From Cylicocyclus nassatus (taxonomy: Eukaryota; Nematoda; Chromadorea; Rhabditida; Strongylidae), in NCBI GenBank assembly GCA_958299035.1, contig CATQJL010000001.1:10577817-10641816 (forward strand): 64,000 bases of DNA. The letters are read 5' to 3'. The position numbers and the translations under genes are program-made. The notes below the pieces were generated by a model, which saw only the letters and a program-made list of their open reading frames with translations, did no database searches and was not told where the DNA came from. Shown one piece after another: positions 63,247-64,000 of the stretch (position 1 is its first letter; every line of letters begins with the position of its first letter).

Positions 63247-64000
63247 GCGTCAAGCTCGGCCTGGGTAGGGCACACGATACAGCAGTCGTCCACGTAACGA
63301 CAGTAGAGCAGAGGCTTGCTCGCCAGTACTGGGGCTTCCACCTTAGACATGAAAACTATCGCCAAGGTCGGCGCTAGCCTCTGTCCCATAGCCAATCCTC
63401 TAATTTGCCTATAATAGTTGCCACACCAACGAAAGATGGAGCAGTTGAGACATTCTTTAACCAATGACAAGATGCCTCTGATGCTAAGACCATATAGATT
63501 AAGTGAAGACTGGTGTTCTAGAAGGAGTTCGAAGGTCGCCTGCATCGCGGCGTCGTTGGAGACATTGGTATAAAGCGATTCCACATCGAAAGACTCTAAA
63601 ACGCACCCTTGCCTTACATTGGTGCTGCGCAGACGATCAAGAAACATTTTGGTGTTGGAGAGATGTGCGGGGACAAATCTTAGCAGTTGAGAGAGGATAG
63701 TATTGAGAAACCAAGAAATCCTGTCCGTAGGGCCTCCGACACCGCTGATGATAGGCCTTACCTTAAAATCCTGCGGGTTATTGGACATTAAACTATCTAT
63801 AGGCACTTTGTGTGTCTTGATAAGAGTGTAGAGAACCGGACACAAAGGCAGATCGGTCTTTAAACGTGTAGCAATAGCCCTAGGAATGCCTTCAGCCTTA
63901 GCCACGTCTAACCACACCCTGTTTAAGCGGCGGTATTGCTTCCTGAAATCGTTTGCTGTCACAGGTTCGTATACGGTAGTATCCTGCAGATGGTGTTTAG
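63090..64000 (-). pseudogene. Penelope-like reverse transcriptase (partial)
   Basis: The frame is open to the window edge (KHHLQDTTVYEPVT before ANDFRKQYRRLNR). Motifs in order: LYTLIKTHKVP, FKVRPIISGVGGPTDRISWF, SFDVESLYTNV (motif A), GLAMGQRLAPTLAIVFM (motif B) and CRYVDDCCIV (catalytic YVDD), then WLPFLNVQLC. All catalytic aspartates are present. A single frameshift near 63105 (around RWYRKPS) separates it from the endonuclease frame, so as read the polyprotein is broken once. Confidence 0.92.

Larger units (their letters stand above)
61880..64000 (-). mobile_element. Penelope-like element (3' part, runs off the window)
   Basis: On the minus strand a reverse transcriptase (from beyond 64000 to about 63105) is followed by a GIY-YIG endonuclease region (to 62326) and a non-coding tail with a hammerhead-like motif. 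That domain order is specific to Penelope-like elements with endonuclease. Its 3' side lies next to the truncated 5' side of the CR1-like element. Confidence 0.9.

Overview
The window is AT-rich eukaryotic DNA dominated by transposable elements. A nematode source is the best guess. It rests on a BEL/Pao retroelement with a phlebovirus-like glycoprotein, a TTTTTCAG-type splice acceptor, many small fold-back DNA transposons, and CR1-like and Penelope-like retroelements. The species cannot be named from sequence alone. There is no bacterial-style operon, and I see no rRNA, intact tRNA or CRISPR.

Layout. (1) Positions 1-24602 and 47462-59299 are two direct copies of one segmental duplication, nearly identical in the stretches I compared by eye. 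Copy 1 is longer mainly because of two insertions absent from copy 2: a 5.7 kb element (8717-14382) and a 7.05 kb mariner-like element (16253-23305) with a perfect TA target duplication and an intact empty site in copy 2. The mariner holds a wrecked BEL/Pao retroelement (gag, inverted RNase H/integrase, integrase C-terminus, Gn/Gc-like envelope), and the envelope in turn holds a 376-bp hAT-type MITE with an 8-bp target duplication. (2) Positions 24603-47461 are a spacer between the copies. It contains MITEs, large inverted repeats, an array of about 119-bp tandem units split by a fold-back mariner, a GTGTTA-type minisatellite fold-back, and one or two weak gene candidates. (3) Positions 59010-61810 are a CR1-like LINE on the minus strand, and 61880-64000 are a Penelope-like element on the minus strand (RT plus GIY-YIG endonuclease, with a hammerhead-like motif in its tail). 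The Penelope element runs off the window.

Host genes are few. The best supported is a lysine-rich first exon on the minus strand, present in both copies (2202-1963 and 49626-49387) inside a 268-bp block with no differences between copies. A second candidate is a small two-exon gene (8577-8662 with 14593-14789; 56028-56115 with 56381-56576). Its copies differ by indels in A-runs beside the splice sites, so neither copy reads in frame as it stands. All retroelement proteins here are broken by frameshifts, stops or deletion. The paired copies act as a natural experiment: each insertion can be compared with its empty counterpart, which orders the events in time.
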